Source: Pseudoalteromonas viridis (GTDB taxonomy: Bacteria > Pseudomonadota > Gammaproteobacteria > Enterobacterales > Alteromonadaceae). Taken from it: DNA of 64,000 nucleotides. The notes below the pieces were generated by a model, which saw only the letters and a program-made list of their open reading frames with translations, did no database searches and was not told where the DNA came from. The translations under genes were made by a program, and so were the position numbers. How positions within the stretch are numbered: the first letter of the stretch is position 1; every line of letters starts with the position of its first letter. Positions 28,043 through 37,228 of this stretch are shown one piece after another. The stretch spans positions 2,542,001-2,606,000 of the forward strand of contig NZ_CP072425.1 of assembly GCF_017742995.1 (NCBI RefSeq), given 5' to 3'.

Positions 28043-31000
28043 CTAATTCTGGTTGCGGTTCAGCCAGCGCTCGGTTAGCCAGCCGGGCTTTTGTCCCCGG
28101 TTCAGTGCACCCAGAACCGAAATGGCGCGCTCCGGGGTGATCCGCTGGGAAGCAATATCCAGATAAACCTGTTGCGCCGTTTTTTTCCGTTTCACGGCCG
28201 CACCGGCATCCAGAAACGACTCGACCACTTGTAACACAAAGCGGGTGAAGCCCGAGAGGTTTTGCCGCTCAGTTGCCTGCTCATCTTTGGCGTTTTGCTG
28301 AGTGAGCCGCTCGGCCAGATGACTGAGTTCGGCCTGAGCAAACTCACTTTGCGCCTGCGGCAGCTTGCCCAGGGTGTGCAGCATCTTAGTGAAATAGTCA
28401 TGCTCAATGCGATTGATCTTATCAAGTTGCGTGAGTTTGTTCAGATCGCGACGAAATTGAGCGTGGCTTATCTGAGGTTCAAGCAGGCGCTCGCAGCTGG
28501 CGTGCAAAGTATGCCAGTGTTGCCAGGCATAAACATAATTAAGCCCCGGGCCTTTAATATTTTGCATGCCCACGATCAGCTGATGTTGCCCGGCAAGGCC
28601 GACACCGGCGATGCGATTGGTGAGCTCGTCTGCGGTGATATGCGGGTTATCCAGCAGCAGTAATTTACTGTGCAGGATACTGCTCAGGACACGTTCCAGC
28701 TGTTTCTGGTGATCCATCAGGTCTTCAAGGCTCAGCAGCGATTGAGCCAGTTGCCAGTTTTGAATGCGCAGCCGGACCAGGCGCTGCTGCGCTTTATCGT
28801 CAATATGTTCAGTCAGTGCAATCCCCAGCAGATCCTCATCATCGAGGTGAGCGGTTTCGAGCCAGGGGCTGTCAAACAGGGCATTGAGCTGCTCGACAAA
28901 TTGCGCAGCGTCGCTGCCACATTTCCACTGCGCCAGCAGGCGCAGCAAATCCTGCTTGTCGTTATTGTCAATCAAACGGTTGATCCGGGTATCCAGCGCC
29001 TGATCCAGATACGCTTCAAAGCCATCGACATTGCTCCCAACCACAACGATATGATCGAAACAGAGATCTTCAATCAGTACCTGAGCGAACACTTTAGAGC
29101 GCGCGACCCGGTCGTTGCGGTTATTGAGCAGGGCAATGGTTTGTGTCTCAGGTTGGTCGTTAAGCTCAAAGAGTCCGAGGCGGCGCCAGTTTTCCAGCGT
29201 GGCAAGGCGCTCATTGGCCGACATACTGTTGACGAAAGACTGAGTCACATGATCCACCGGGGCCGGCGTAAAGTGCTGTAATACGCCCACATCCGGCACA
29301 ATGCGTTCAGCGGTTTCTTTGTACACATAGTCTTTGTCGATACCTATGTACTGCGCCATTTTACATACCAGCGCGATGTTGTCCGGGTGCTCCTCATAGG
29401 GATATAAGGCGCGGATATCCGGGGTGATCTGAAACCCGTCTCCCCAGTGCAACTGGATCAGGGTAGATTGCTTGTGATCTGCCGCGCGGTTAAGGATCGG
29501 GGCCATGGTTTGTTCTGCGGTAAAAATCTGGGTACGGCTGCCAATAAACGCGGCCATTTCCTGCGCGACGTCGACGCCGGTCGGGCCGAGAATATCCTCA
29601 TGATCCGGGTACGTGTTGGTAATGGTGGTAAAATTATCGCGCATCCAGCGGCGCAGGATGCGTACATATCTGGGTGTCAGGCCCATACACTCCCACAAAA
29701 AAACATCTGCACGCACTGAGCGGGCGAAATCCAGCACATCGCTTTGCTCCCAGATACTCGCTTTGTCAAAAGGCCGGAACAGGGGCAGCTCATATTGTTC
29801 TCCCGAGCTGCGGGCGAAAATCATCATGGCTTCACAGCCCGTCGTTTTAGTGACCACGCGCAGTGCCAGGCTACTGAATAAGGCGGCTTTGAGTCGCTCG
29901 GTACCCGACTTGCCACGTGTACCCCAGCCGCCTATGGTGACGGGGATTTGCGCGCGGTTGGTGCGGATTTTACGGTTGAGACGAATGTGCCTCAGCCAGA
30001 AATAGGCGATAAAGGTCGAAACAAAAAACACCAGCTGGCCGATGCTGTTTTGATAAATGGAGTAAAGATACTCCTTAAAGCTGTAACCCAGATTGACCAG
30101 CACACCCGGTACACCGGCGCGGGCAAACAACTTGCTAATGCCCGCCTCAAGGGGAAAGTCACAGTCCAGTTCACTGCCATACGGTTTAAACTCCAGAGCA
30201 AAACCGAGTTTACGTAAGCGTGCCAGGTAGTTTTGCTGCTCCAGTTCATTGCCTTTGCGCAGGGCATCTATTTCGGCATAGTTCACCGACAGCTGCCAGT
30301 AGGCTCGCACACGTTGCCAGACATGCTTTGGCGGGGTGACCACTAAAATGCCATCGGGCGTATAGTTTTTGCAACTGGTTTTAAGGTGATCCTGGCTCAA
30401 TACGGACAGCAGATAGTCGGGCAGCGGCAAATGGGGACGGGCGCTTGCTTCTTTCAGGTGATAGAGCGCTTCACCGGGGACGTTGGTAGCGCTGATCTCG
30501 GCGGTTGTGCAGCTGGGCACATGTAACTGCGCCGAGGGGATTTTAGCACTGGTGTGGCTAAAGCTTTGACGTTTGTCGGTACTTGGGCTGAAAAACTCAT
30601 GCCATACCCGCCAGAATCTGCGCCGGCGTTTATAGCCAACGATGATTCGCCAGCCTTGCTTGTCGCGATACGCATTGAAGCTTTGTTCATGCTGGGCCAG
30701 CATGCTGAGCGCCCGGCCCAATGTGTCTTGGTCGATGTCCCCCGGCAGGTAAACGGTCTCCTGCTCTGTTAACTGCTGGGCAAGCTGGGCATGTAAACTT
30801 TGTTGAGTGAAGCTAATCAGCTGCTCCCGAGTGCGGGTAATATAGCGCCGCACGGCCAGGCTGGGTTCACAGTCCAATGCCTGATTCAGCACCTTGATGT
30901 AGTTTTGTGCCAGTGCAGCATCCTGACTCACCGCATCATCGTCGAGCGGCATCTCAACCGCTTGGTTGAGCATCAGCCTGGGGCTTTGCTCTAACAACAT

Positions 31001-32152
31001 GCGTTTGACTTCAAGGCATTCTTTGCCAAGCAGAAGTGAGCGCCATAAGTTAAATGCGTAACCATCGGTGGCAAAGCGCGCGGCGGTGAGTTGTTTGACC
31101 AAGGTGAAGCGCACGGCATCAACCGTTTCATCGGCAAAGCGTTGTTCAAGCAATGTTTTAGCGAGTTTATCCGGCAGGTTGGGGAGTTGCTCTATGCACA
31201 CTTGCCTCACCCGGGCAAACGGGTGCTGGGCTAACTCCTGTAGCAAAGGAATGTCTCGCTCTGCCAGTGGGTATTTGTTGGCCAGAATGCGCGGCATCGC
31301 GGCGACAATAAACAGCTGGTCGTTACGCTTTTGCGCAGGTGTGTTGTCGCGCTCGCTAGTTTCCACATAGGCCCACATGTAGCTGCGCACAAAGGTCGGA
31401 CGCTGGTGGATCAAAATCTCCAGGATGTCCACCACGGCCTGATAGGGGGTGTTTTCGGCATCCAGCAGCTCAATCAACTCAGCAACCAGCTCACTGTCCA
31501 GTTCCGGATCGGCTTTGAATTCGTTGATCAAAGACACCTGGTTGACCAAGGCGCGGATCATACCGTGGCGCACATGGGCATTGTTACTGGTGGCCATCAG
31601 GCGCAGGAAAAACGGTTGCAGATCCAGTTTCTTCCAGGCTTTATCCAGGTTGTCTTCCGACAGCCTGAGGTAGCGGTTGGTCAGTGCGCCCAGCTTGGCA
31701 ATAAAAAAGCGCAGATCTTGCTCTAAGTCGGCAACTAGGGTTTGATAGCGCCCTATCACGGCGCCTTCGTCAAACCACCGGGAAAAGGCCTGTTTATCTT
31801 GTTGCAGCTGGGTGCCCGAGGCGCCCAGTGTTTCTGCATACTTGAGGATATGCAGTTGTTTCTCGGTGGCCAGCTCAGCCTTACCGAGCCTTTCAACAAA
31901 CGACTGATAATCGGCATCATGGCCCTCGAGCTGCTCATGCAATCGCTCAATTTTATGGCGCAAAAACGCAATGGTCTGCAGCAACTGCCAGTAGTCCAGC
32001 TGCTCGTCTTTTGGCTGGTTTTGTAATAGCTCCCAGCCGGCCAGCTCTTCGAGCAGCTGATGGTATTTGTGACGGTGCAGGTTTAGCCAGAACTTTTCCG
32101 TATCGGCGAATAAAATGGCCTGAAGCTGGGATTTTAATTGATTATCTGCCAT
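28043..32152 (-). CDS. pgsB: Giant PgsB/CapB-like poly-gamma-glutamate (amide) ligase fused to helical-repeat domain
   Basis: 1369 residues, over three times the roughly 390 of Bacillus PgsB. Residues about 700-1110 match the PgsB/CapB Mur-ligase-like enzyme: a membrane helix (LVFFVSTFIAYFWLRHI), the ATP loop GWGTRGKSGTERL (about 740), KTTGCEAM, EQSDVLDFARSVRADVFLWECMGLTPRYV and ITNTYPDHEDILGPTGVDVAQEMA. The N-terminal 690 residues are largely helical, with HEAT-like pairs (HPFARVRQVCIEQLPNLPD); the last 260 are also helical. The family joins glutamates by gamma-amide bonds using ATP. It is the last gene of the operon and overlaps the barrel gene by 11 bases. The actual monomer is not known. 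Confidence 0.85.
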   Translation of the reverse strand: MADNQLKSQLQAILFADTEKFWLNLHRHKYHQLLEELAGWELLQNQPKDEQLDYWQLLQTIAFLRHKIERLHEQLEGHDADYQSFVERLGKAELATEKQLHILKYAETLGASGTQLQQDKQAFSRWFDEGAVIGRYQTLVADLEQDLRFFIAKLGALTNRYLRLSEDNLDKAWKKLDLQPFFLRLMATSNNAHVRHGMIRALVNQVSLINEFKADPELDSELVAELIELLDAENTPYQAVVDILEILIHQRPTFVRSYMWAYVETSERDNTPAQKRNDQLFIVAAMPRILANKYPLAERDIPLLQELAQHPFARVRQVCIEQLPNLPDKLAKTLLEQRFADETVDAVRFTLVKQLTAARFATDGYAFNLWRSLLLGKECLEVKRMLLEQSPRLMLNQAVEMPLDDDAVSQDAALAQNYIKVLNQALDCEPSLAVRRYITRTREQLISFTQQSLHAQLAQQLTEQETVYLPGDIDQDTLGRALSMLAQHEQSFNAYRDKQGWRIIVGYKRRRRFWRVWHEFFSPSTDKRQSFSHTSAKIPSAQLHVPSCTTAEISATNVPGEALYHLKEASARPHLPLPDYLLSVLSQDHLKTSCKNYTPDGILVVTPPKHVWQRVRAYWQLSVNYAEIDALRKGNELEQQNYLARLRKLGFALEFKPYGSELDCDFPLEAGISKLFARAGVPGVLVNLGYSFKEYLYSIYQNSIGQLVFFVSTFIAYFWLRHIRLNRKIRTNRAQIPVTIGGWGTRGKSGTERLKAALFSSLALRVVTKTTGCEAMMIFARSSGEQYELPLFRPFDKASIWEQSDVLDFARSVRADVFLWECMGLTPRYVRILRRWMRDNFTTITNTYPDHEDILGPTGVDVAQEMAAFIGSRTQIFTAEQTMAPILNRAADHKQSTLIQLHWGDGFQITPDIRALYPYEEHPDNIALVCKMAQYIGIDKDYVYKETAERIVPDVGVLQHFTPAPVDHVTQSFVNSMSANERLATLENWRRLGLFELNDQPETQTIALLNNRNDRVARSKVFAQVLIEDLCFDHIVVVGSNVDGFEAYLDQALDTRINRLIDNNDKQDLLRLLAQWKCGSDAAQFVEQLNALFDSPWLETAHLDDEDLLGIALTEHIDDKAQQRLVRLRIQNWQLAQSLLSLEDLMDHQKQLERVLSSILHSKLLLLDNPHITADELTNRIAGVGLAGQHQLIVGMQNIKGPGLNYVYAWQHWHTLHASCERLLEPQISHAQFRRDLNKLTQLDKINRIEHDYFTKMLHTLGKLPQAQSEFAQAELSHLAERLTQQNAKDEQATERQNLSGFTRFVLQVVESFLDAGAAVKRKKTAQQVYLDIASQRITPERAISVLGALNRGQKPGWLTERWLNRNQN

Positions 32153-35100
32153 ACAGGTCCTGCTCTAAAAAATGCGTCAGTTGCAGTGATTCAAAAATGA
32201 TCTCGTCGTGGGCAAATGGCCCAAAGCCACTGCGTTGCAAGTTGCCCAGGGTCACTTCTAAGCGGACGCTGTGATTGTTTCTGAACCAGTCCTGTGTCCA
32301 GCTCAGGCTTACCCAGCCACCGGTGTGCTCAGTGAAGTCAAACAGCGTTTGCCAGCTTACTGTGCTCAGGTATTGCCAGGTTGCGTTAGGTCTGTGGTCA
32401 TCGGCAAATACGTAGCTGCTGCTCAGGCCAGCCGAGAAAATATGGCCCTGATAATATTGCTGCCAGACGCCACTGAGTGACGCCACGTCCAGTGAGGTCC
32501 AGTCCGAGTTAGATGTCGTCGTGAGCTGAGCGCTGAGCTGGCTGTCTACCCGGCTCTGATGACGAATACGATAGCCGCCACGCCAGCCGTCACTGTGGTT
32601 GTGACGATAAAAGTTAAACATGGCATTGCTGATGGTTTCATCCGCCAGGTATTCGGCTTTGTCTATGCTGGTATAGTAATAAAAAGGCTGCCACCACCAC
32701 TGATGACGCCAGTGCTGATCTTCTCGCCAGATCTCGCCTATTGCCACCGTCCACTGACTGGTCAGGTGGGTTTCCCGGCTCTGCGGTGACTCCTGCCAGC
32801 GGTTATACCACTGCGCTTTGGCAAACCAGTCGTCTTCATCATCGAGCCAGTCGTACAAGCCGTTAATGCTGAACGAGGGTTCGCTGGTGCTGTTCAGACG
32901 GAAAAAGCCCTCCAGCCGATACCAGTGCTGTTTATAGCGGTTACGCAGTCGAATGCCAAGGTCCAGCGTATGCTCTGAGCCCAGTGGCTCACTGCTTTGA
33001 TAGATCCCATCACGATTATATTGCATTACGCCTTCCACATGGGTCAGGTTGCCATTGGCCTGCATAACGGGCTCGTGATAGCTGTGCTCAGTCTGGGTAT
33101 ATACCAGTTCAGGATCTGCCACTCGGTAAGGCACGACGGGCGGTGCCACAGCCAGTTTATGGCGATTGGGGTCCAGCTGCCAGCGATAGAGCCTGGCCAG
33201 GCTCGCCGTTTGTGGTGCCAGGGTGATCAGGCCGGCGGGGTAGAATCCCGACTGCTCGCGTCGCGCATTATGCTCGACATATTCCAGCTTGAGCACCGCG
33301 TCTTTACTGAGTTTTGCGGTGATAGGGTTTGCTTCATCGCCATAATAGAACAGCTGCTCAGCCGCTAACTCTATGGCCTGCCAGCGACCCTGCTGATAGG
33401 CCTCGACTTCCACACTCAGCAATTGCGCGGCAAATGGGTTAAGCCAGCGCACTATTAGGTTGCCAGCGTCGAGATCCGCGCGAGTCAGGCCTAGCTCACT
33501 GCGCCCGTCATCAAGCGGCCAGTTAATCGTGCCTGCTGCGCGCTCAATACTGACCTGCGGACGCTCTTGTAGTTGCAGTAGCTCGGCGTTCGAGAAGTGA
33601 AACACCAGCCTGACCTGCAAAGCGGCAAGCTCGCGCAAGTCCAGCGCCAGGCTATGATTGGGACGTAAGATCAGCCCGGGCAGCGCATCATTACGACTTG
33701 TATGACGGCTAAACTGTTCAGCGCTGCTGCGCTTTAATAGCGCAGATAAATCGATCAGCTGAGTGCCAGCATAATTCTGATACGTGTCAAACGCTTGCCA
33801 GTGTCCAAAGCTCTGAATACGGCTATACAGAATATCCAGTGGCGCCACCTCACCGCGCTGCATCAACTTGGCTGACAGGGCGGTGAATTCATGCTCACTG
33901 AGCGACTGGGATTCAAGCCTTAGCAGGGCATTGAGCAGTAAAGTGCGCTGTGCGGCGACCGACGGCTCACCACTCACCGGTGTTTGATAGAGCAGGGACA
34001 TAAAGTCTTGCTGCCAAAGTACACCTGCAAGGTCCTGGCTGTAAGTGAGGCTGTGAGTCGGGGGCAGGGCATCAAATTGCAATAAGAGTAACTGGGTGCT
34101 GCTGAGGGTTAATTGTTCCCCGCCACGCAGTTTGAAATAGCCGCTACTGGCAATAGACAGGCGTGGCTGGTTGTCGTCATCGATATGCAGCATGCTGGAC
34201 GCCGGTACATCGTCAAAAACGGGCATGATTTTACGCAGCTCACCCTGATGTGCATGTAACCAGGAGATCTGACCCTGCTCGGTGTCGACCGCCTTTGCCC
34301 GGGCGCTGACCTTGAGTATCATAGGCTGATGCGCGGTGATGGTAAGTGGCTGGCCAGCAAGCGGGTAGGCACTTGTGTTGCTGGTCTCACTGAGCACGGT
34401 GCTAACGCCAAAGTGACGCACTGAATAATCAAGTACGGGCGGCTCGCTTACCGGTTGCGTATAACCGAGTTGCTCTTTGAGCACTTGCAGGGTGTCATCC
34501 TCAGTGCGCAAGTCATGGCCCAGCCACAATGCAAAGAGGTTTTGCTGAAGCTCTGCAAAGCTTTCGATCAGAGCGTCTCGACAGTCAGGTAAGGCGGTGT
34601 ACCACAGACTGCATAATCCCTGAATACTGTGGATGGCCTGGGTGTTTTGATAGTGCCGCAACAGTTGCTGCGCCGCATAACGTTGTAGCGCCGGATAAGG
34701 GTGGCTCAGCAATGCCCCCAGGTAACGCTCTGCAGTGTTGTGCTCGCCCAGCGCCCGAAAGGCTGCAATGCGCAGCTGCCAGGCTCGGATCACCACTTCT
34801 TTATTCGGGCTGTCAATCAGGGCTTTGAGCACCGGCAGAGCTTGCTGTGGATCTTGCTGAACCTGCATTTCGGCTTCGCCAAGGCGGTAGTGCCAATGGC
34901 TGGCGCTGAGGCTATCCGGGCTGTGCATATGGTCTGTGTGGGTCAGAGAAAAACGAGACAGGCCCTGCTGATAGCTATGAGCAAGGCGTTGTAGTTGTTG
35001 CTCCAGGCGATAGGCAATGGCCGGGCTTTTATCCCGAAGCAGTCCCGGGCGCTGATATAACAGCGCATTATTTGGTAAAGATTGCAGCTCCCTGACCCGC

Positions 35101-36482
35101 AGGGCCAGGTCAACCTGTCCATCATCACTGACGGATACACTGAGCTGCTCGGCATCCAGAGGCAGTGGCAGTGACAGCATGGCAAAGTGATCCGAGGGCA
35201 ACAGGTTGATGGTGTGGCGGTAACTGTCAATGACCAGCGTCAGCTCCGTGGCTGAAGCTGTGCGTACATACAGCCGCAGCCTTGGAGACAAGCGCTGTTG
35301 AGCGGGTAACTCAAACTGCACCGCGCCGGATACCCTGTGATAATGCAAAGTCTGGTCTTGCACAGTAGCATACAGGCGATCTATGGCTGGCCGATAGGCA
35401 TGAACAACCGGCTGCTCGCTGACATGGCTGGTGTAAGGTTGCTCGGACTTTTTGGGCAGTAAGAAGCGCACTGTCGCTAACGTGTCTTGCAGCTCTGACA
35501 GGCGCTGTCGTCCCAGCGCGCTGGCCCTTGCAATATCCGCCGACTGCAGCGCTGAAATATCATGGTGCTGATAGACCTGCTCCAGTTGCCACTGTAAGTT
35601 ATCGGTCCAGTAGGGGTTAAACAGCGACTCCGGCCAGGTTTGCGCGGCATCGGTATCGTATAAGCCCCGCTCCATTTGGATCAGATTAAGCAAGGTATCG
35701 CCTTGCGCCGTAATGCGCAGGTAACTCCCGGCAGGCACCGCGATATAGTCGCTGCTACTCAGACCAAGGACCTGATCATCATCGAAAGTAACATCATGAC
35801 CAAGCCGGTGTTTGCGCAGTTGAGGGGTAAACTCATCGGCAGGCGTGTCGTTCAATGAGAGCTGACTGATCAGCGCATCATCCAGCCTGGCTGTCACTAT
35901 GCCACGCTGAGCTTGCGGCTGAGCCTGGCTGTGCAGAATACGTCGGGCATTTAACCTGAGCTTGATGGCCTTGGCAAAAAACAATTGCACACTCTGGCCG
36001 TCGTTCAGGCGATACAAGGTGGTATGCGTTTGTGCTTCATAGACTTGCATGGCTGGCAGGGCCAGCTTGACCGGAATACGAAACGGGTCTCTGTGACTGT
36101 GAAACTGACCCTGCCAGGCCGACACTGGCTGGATCTCATCAGTGGGATTATAAAAGCGCAGCAGCCGGGTTGTCGCGGTTGCAGGCAACTGGCACTGATG
36201 TTGTTCACAGCGCAACTCTGCGCGGGTAACGCGCTGCATGGCAGAAGGAGATTGCCCCTGAAACACCTGCACGGTGTGCGGTGAGTTTTCCAGGCTCAGC
36301 CAGTTTCCTGCGGGCAGCAAAATAAAGCGCGACCGTCTGGGCTCCAGGTTGATATCCGCGGCACTGTGGCGCAACTGCAGTGTGTCAGGTGCATACCAGT
36401 CGGGGGCGCTGTGCAGTGCGGCAGGTTTTGCCTGCACAGGCAACAGAAGGCTTATCAGAATCAACACAATCAAATAAGGCAT
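32142..36482 (-). CDS. Very large exported protein with helical repeats and C-terminal outer-membrane barrel; candidate polymer exporter
   Basis: 1446 residues with a signal peptide (MPYLIVLILISLLLPVQA). The first 480 or so residues are beta-rich. A helical, TPR/HEAT-like segment follows (about 520-660: EAEMQVQQDPQQALPVLKALI, RAWQLRIAAFRALGEHNTAERYLGALL), then more beta-rich sequence. The last 320 residues alternate amphipathic strands rich in Trp and Tyr (HWYRLEGFFRLN, WFAKAQWYNRWQ, HQWWWQPFYYYTS, GHIFSAGLSSSYVF, WVSLSWTQDWF, HSVRLEVTLGN), as in an outer-membrane barrel. A repeat-plus-barrel layout recalls PgaA, BcsC and AlgK/AlgE, exporters of other polymers. Overlaps both neighbours. Function inferred. 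Confidence 0.72.
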   Translation of the reverse strand: MPYLIVLILISLLLPVQAKPAALHSAPDWYAPDTLQLRHSAADINLEPRRSRFILLPAGNWLSLENSPHTVQVFQGQSPSAMQRVTRAELRCEQHQCQLPATATTRLLRFYNPTDEIQPVSAWQGQFHSHRDPFRIPVKLALPAMQVYEAQTHTTLYRLNDGQSVQLFFAKAIKLRLNARRILHSQAQPQAQRGIVTARLDDALISQLSLNDTPADEFTPQLRKHRLGHDVTFDDDQVLGLSSSDYIAVPAGSYLRITAQGDTLLNLIQMERGLYDTDAAQTWPESLFNPYWTDNLQWQLEQVYQHHDISALQSADIARASALGRQRLSELQDTLATVRFLLPKKSEQPYTSHVSEQPVVHAYRPAIDRLYATVQDQTLHYHRVSGAVQFELPAQQRLSPRLRLYVRTASATELTLVIDSYRHTINLLPSDHFAMLSLPLPLDAEQLSVSVSDDGQVDLALRVRELQSLPNNALLYQRPGLLRDKSPAIAYRLEQQLQRLAHSYQQGLSRFSLTHTDHMHSPDSLSASHWHYRLGEAEMQVQQDPQQALPVLKALIDSPNKEVVIRAWQLRIAAFRALGEHNTAERYLGALLSHPYPALQRYAAQQLLRHYQNTQAIHSIQGLCSLWYTALPDCRDALIESFAELQQNLFALWLGHDLRTEDDTLQVLKEQLGYTQPVSEPPVLDYSVRHFGVSTVLSETSNTSAYPLAGQPLTITAHQPMILKVSARAKAVDTEQGQISWLHAHQGELRKIMPVFDDVPASSMLHIDDDNQPRLSIASSGYFKLRGGEQLTLSSTQLLLLQFDALPPTHSLTYSQDLAGVLWQQDFMSLLYQTPVSGEPSVAAQRTLLLNALLRLESQSLSEHEFTALSAKLMQRGEVAPLDILYSRIQSFGHWQAFDTYQNYAGTQLIDLSALLKRSSAEQFSRHTSRNDALPGLILRPNHSLALDLRELAALQVRLVFHFSNAELLQLQERPQVSIERAAGTINWPLDDGRSELGLTRADLDAGNLIVRWLNPFAAQLLSVEVEAYQQGRWQAIELAAEQLFYYGDEANPITAKLSKDAVLKLEYVEHNARREQSGFYPAGLITLAPQTASLARLYRWQLDPNRHKLAVAPPVVPYRVADPELVYTQTEHSYHEPVMQANGNLTHVEGVMQYNRDGIYQSSEPLGSEHTLDLGIRLRNRYKQHWYRLEGFFRLNSTSEPSFSINGLYDWLDDEDDWFAKAQWYNRWQESPQSRETHLTSQWTVAIGEIWREDQHWRHQWWWQPFYYYTSIDKAEYLADETISNAMFNFYRHNHSDGWRGGYRIRHQSRVDSQLSAQLTTTSNSDWTSLDVASLSGVWQQYYQGHIFSAGLSSSYVFADDHRPNATWQYLSTVSWQTLFDFTEHTGGWVSLSWTQDWFRNNHSVRLEVTLGNLQRSGFGPFAHDEIIFESLQLTHFLEQDLYGR

Positions 36483-37228
36483 AGAGCAAACTGTTCCAGA
36501 GTATCGGGCTGCGCGACCAGCCGCTCGCGCATCGGGCGACTGATCTCAATATGAATAAAATAGCCTGCCGGTAATCCCAGGCGATGCATAACATTGCGTG
36601 TACCACCCAGTTCAGACACCTGCTGCGGGTACTGATAGGTGTGTACGCTCAGCTTTGACAGGCACAGGCGCAATTGTGACAAAGCAGCAGTGCTTTGTCT
36701 GCCCTGACTGATAATGAAATCGGCCTGACGGGCTTGCGGTGTGCGGCGTTTATCCTGAGCAAAGCCATGTAATTGGTACAGATGACGGGTTGGGTAACGT
36801 CTGGCAAACGCCTGCGCGGCCGCCGCATGCAGCCCGCTTGGGCGGTGTGAGTAGTCCATACTATACAAGTCGGGGCTGGGCGCGTTGCGATGTTCGGTGT
36901 TGATCACCATCACCTGACAGTGGGTCGCAAAGACCGCCTTACCTATTTCTCCGGTCAGCATATCGTGAAACTGGTGCGGTATGGACAACATGCAAGCCGA
37001 ACCTTGTGGGCGATAATACAAATCGCCGCCGCCAAAGTGCGCTGAACTGGCCTCTAGTTTGACCAGGCCCGACTGGCTGCGTAATTGCCAGGGCGGCAGG
37101 GCTGCAGGCTTTGCAAACCAGTTGTACAGCATTTGCCAGCTGGGGCTTTGCAACTCAGCCGTTTCGCTGGCCAGTCCATTACCTGTCAGCAGTAATAGTG
37201 ATAAAAACAGCAGTTTTTTAATATTCAT
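36470..37228 (-). CDS. Exported PGA-hydrolase/N-formylglutamate amidohydrolase-like protein
   Basis: ATG at 37228 opens a signal peptide (MNIKKLLFLSLLLLTGNGLAS); GGTGG precedes. 252 residues. Motifs IPHQFHDMLTGEIG (about 83), INTEHRN, YQLHGF and a final GYFIHIEISRPMRERL look like the zinc-binding and C-terminal motifs of the gamma-PGA hydrolase and N-formylglutamate amidohydrolase groups. In the operon it would trim, release or proofread the polymer in the periplasm, as CapD or PgdS do in Bacillus. It overlaps both neighbours. A degenerate copy of the same domain seems to be fused to the CapC-like protein. Family assignment is by eye. Confidence 0.6.
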   Translation of the reverse strand: MNIKKLLFLSLLLLTGNGLASETAELQSPSWQMLYNWFAKPAALPPWQLRSQSGLVKLEASSAHFGGGDLYYRPQGSACMLSIPHQFHDMLTGEIGKAVFATHCQVMVINTEHRNAPSPDLYSMDYSHRPSGLHAAAAQAFARRYPTRHLYQLHGFAQDKRRTPQARQADFIISQGRQSTAALSQLRLCLSKLSVHTYQYPQQVSELGGTRNVMHRLGLPAGYFIHIEISRPMRERLVAQPDTLEQFALCLI

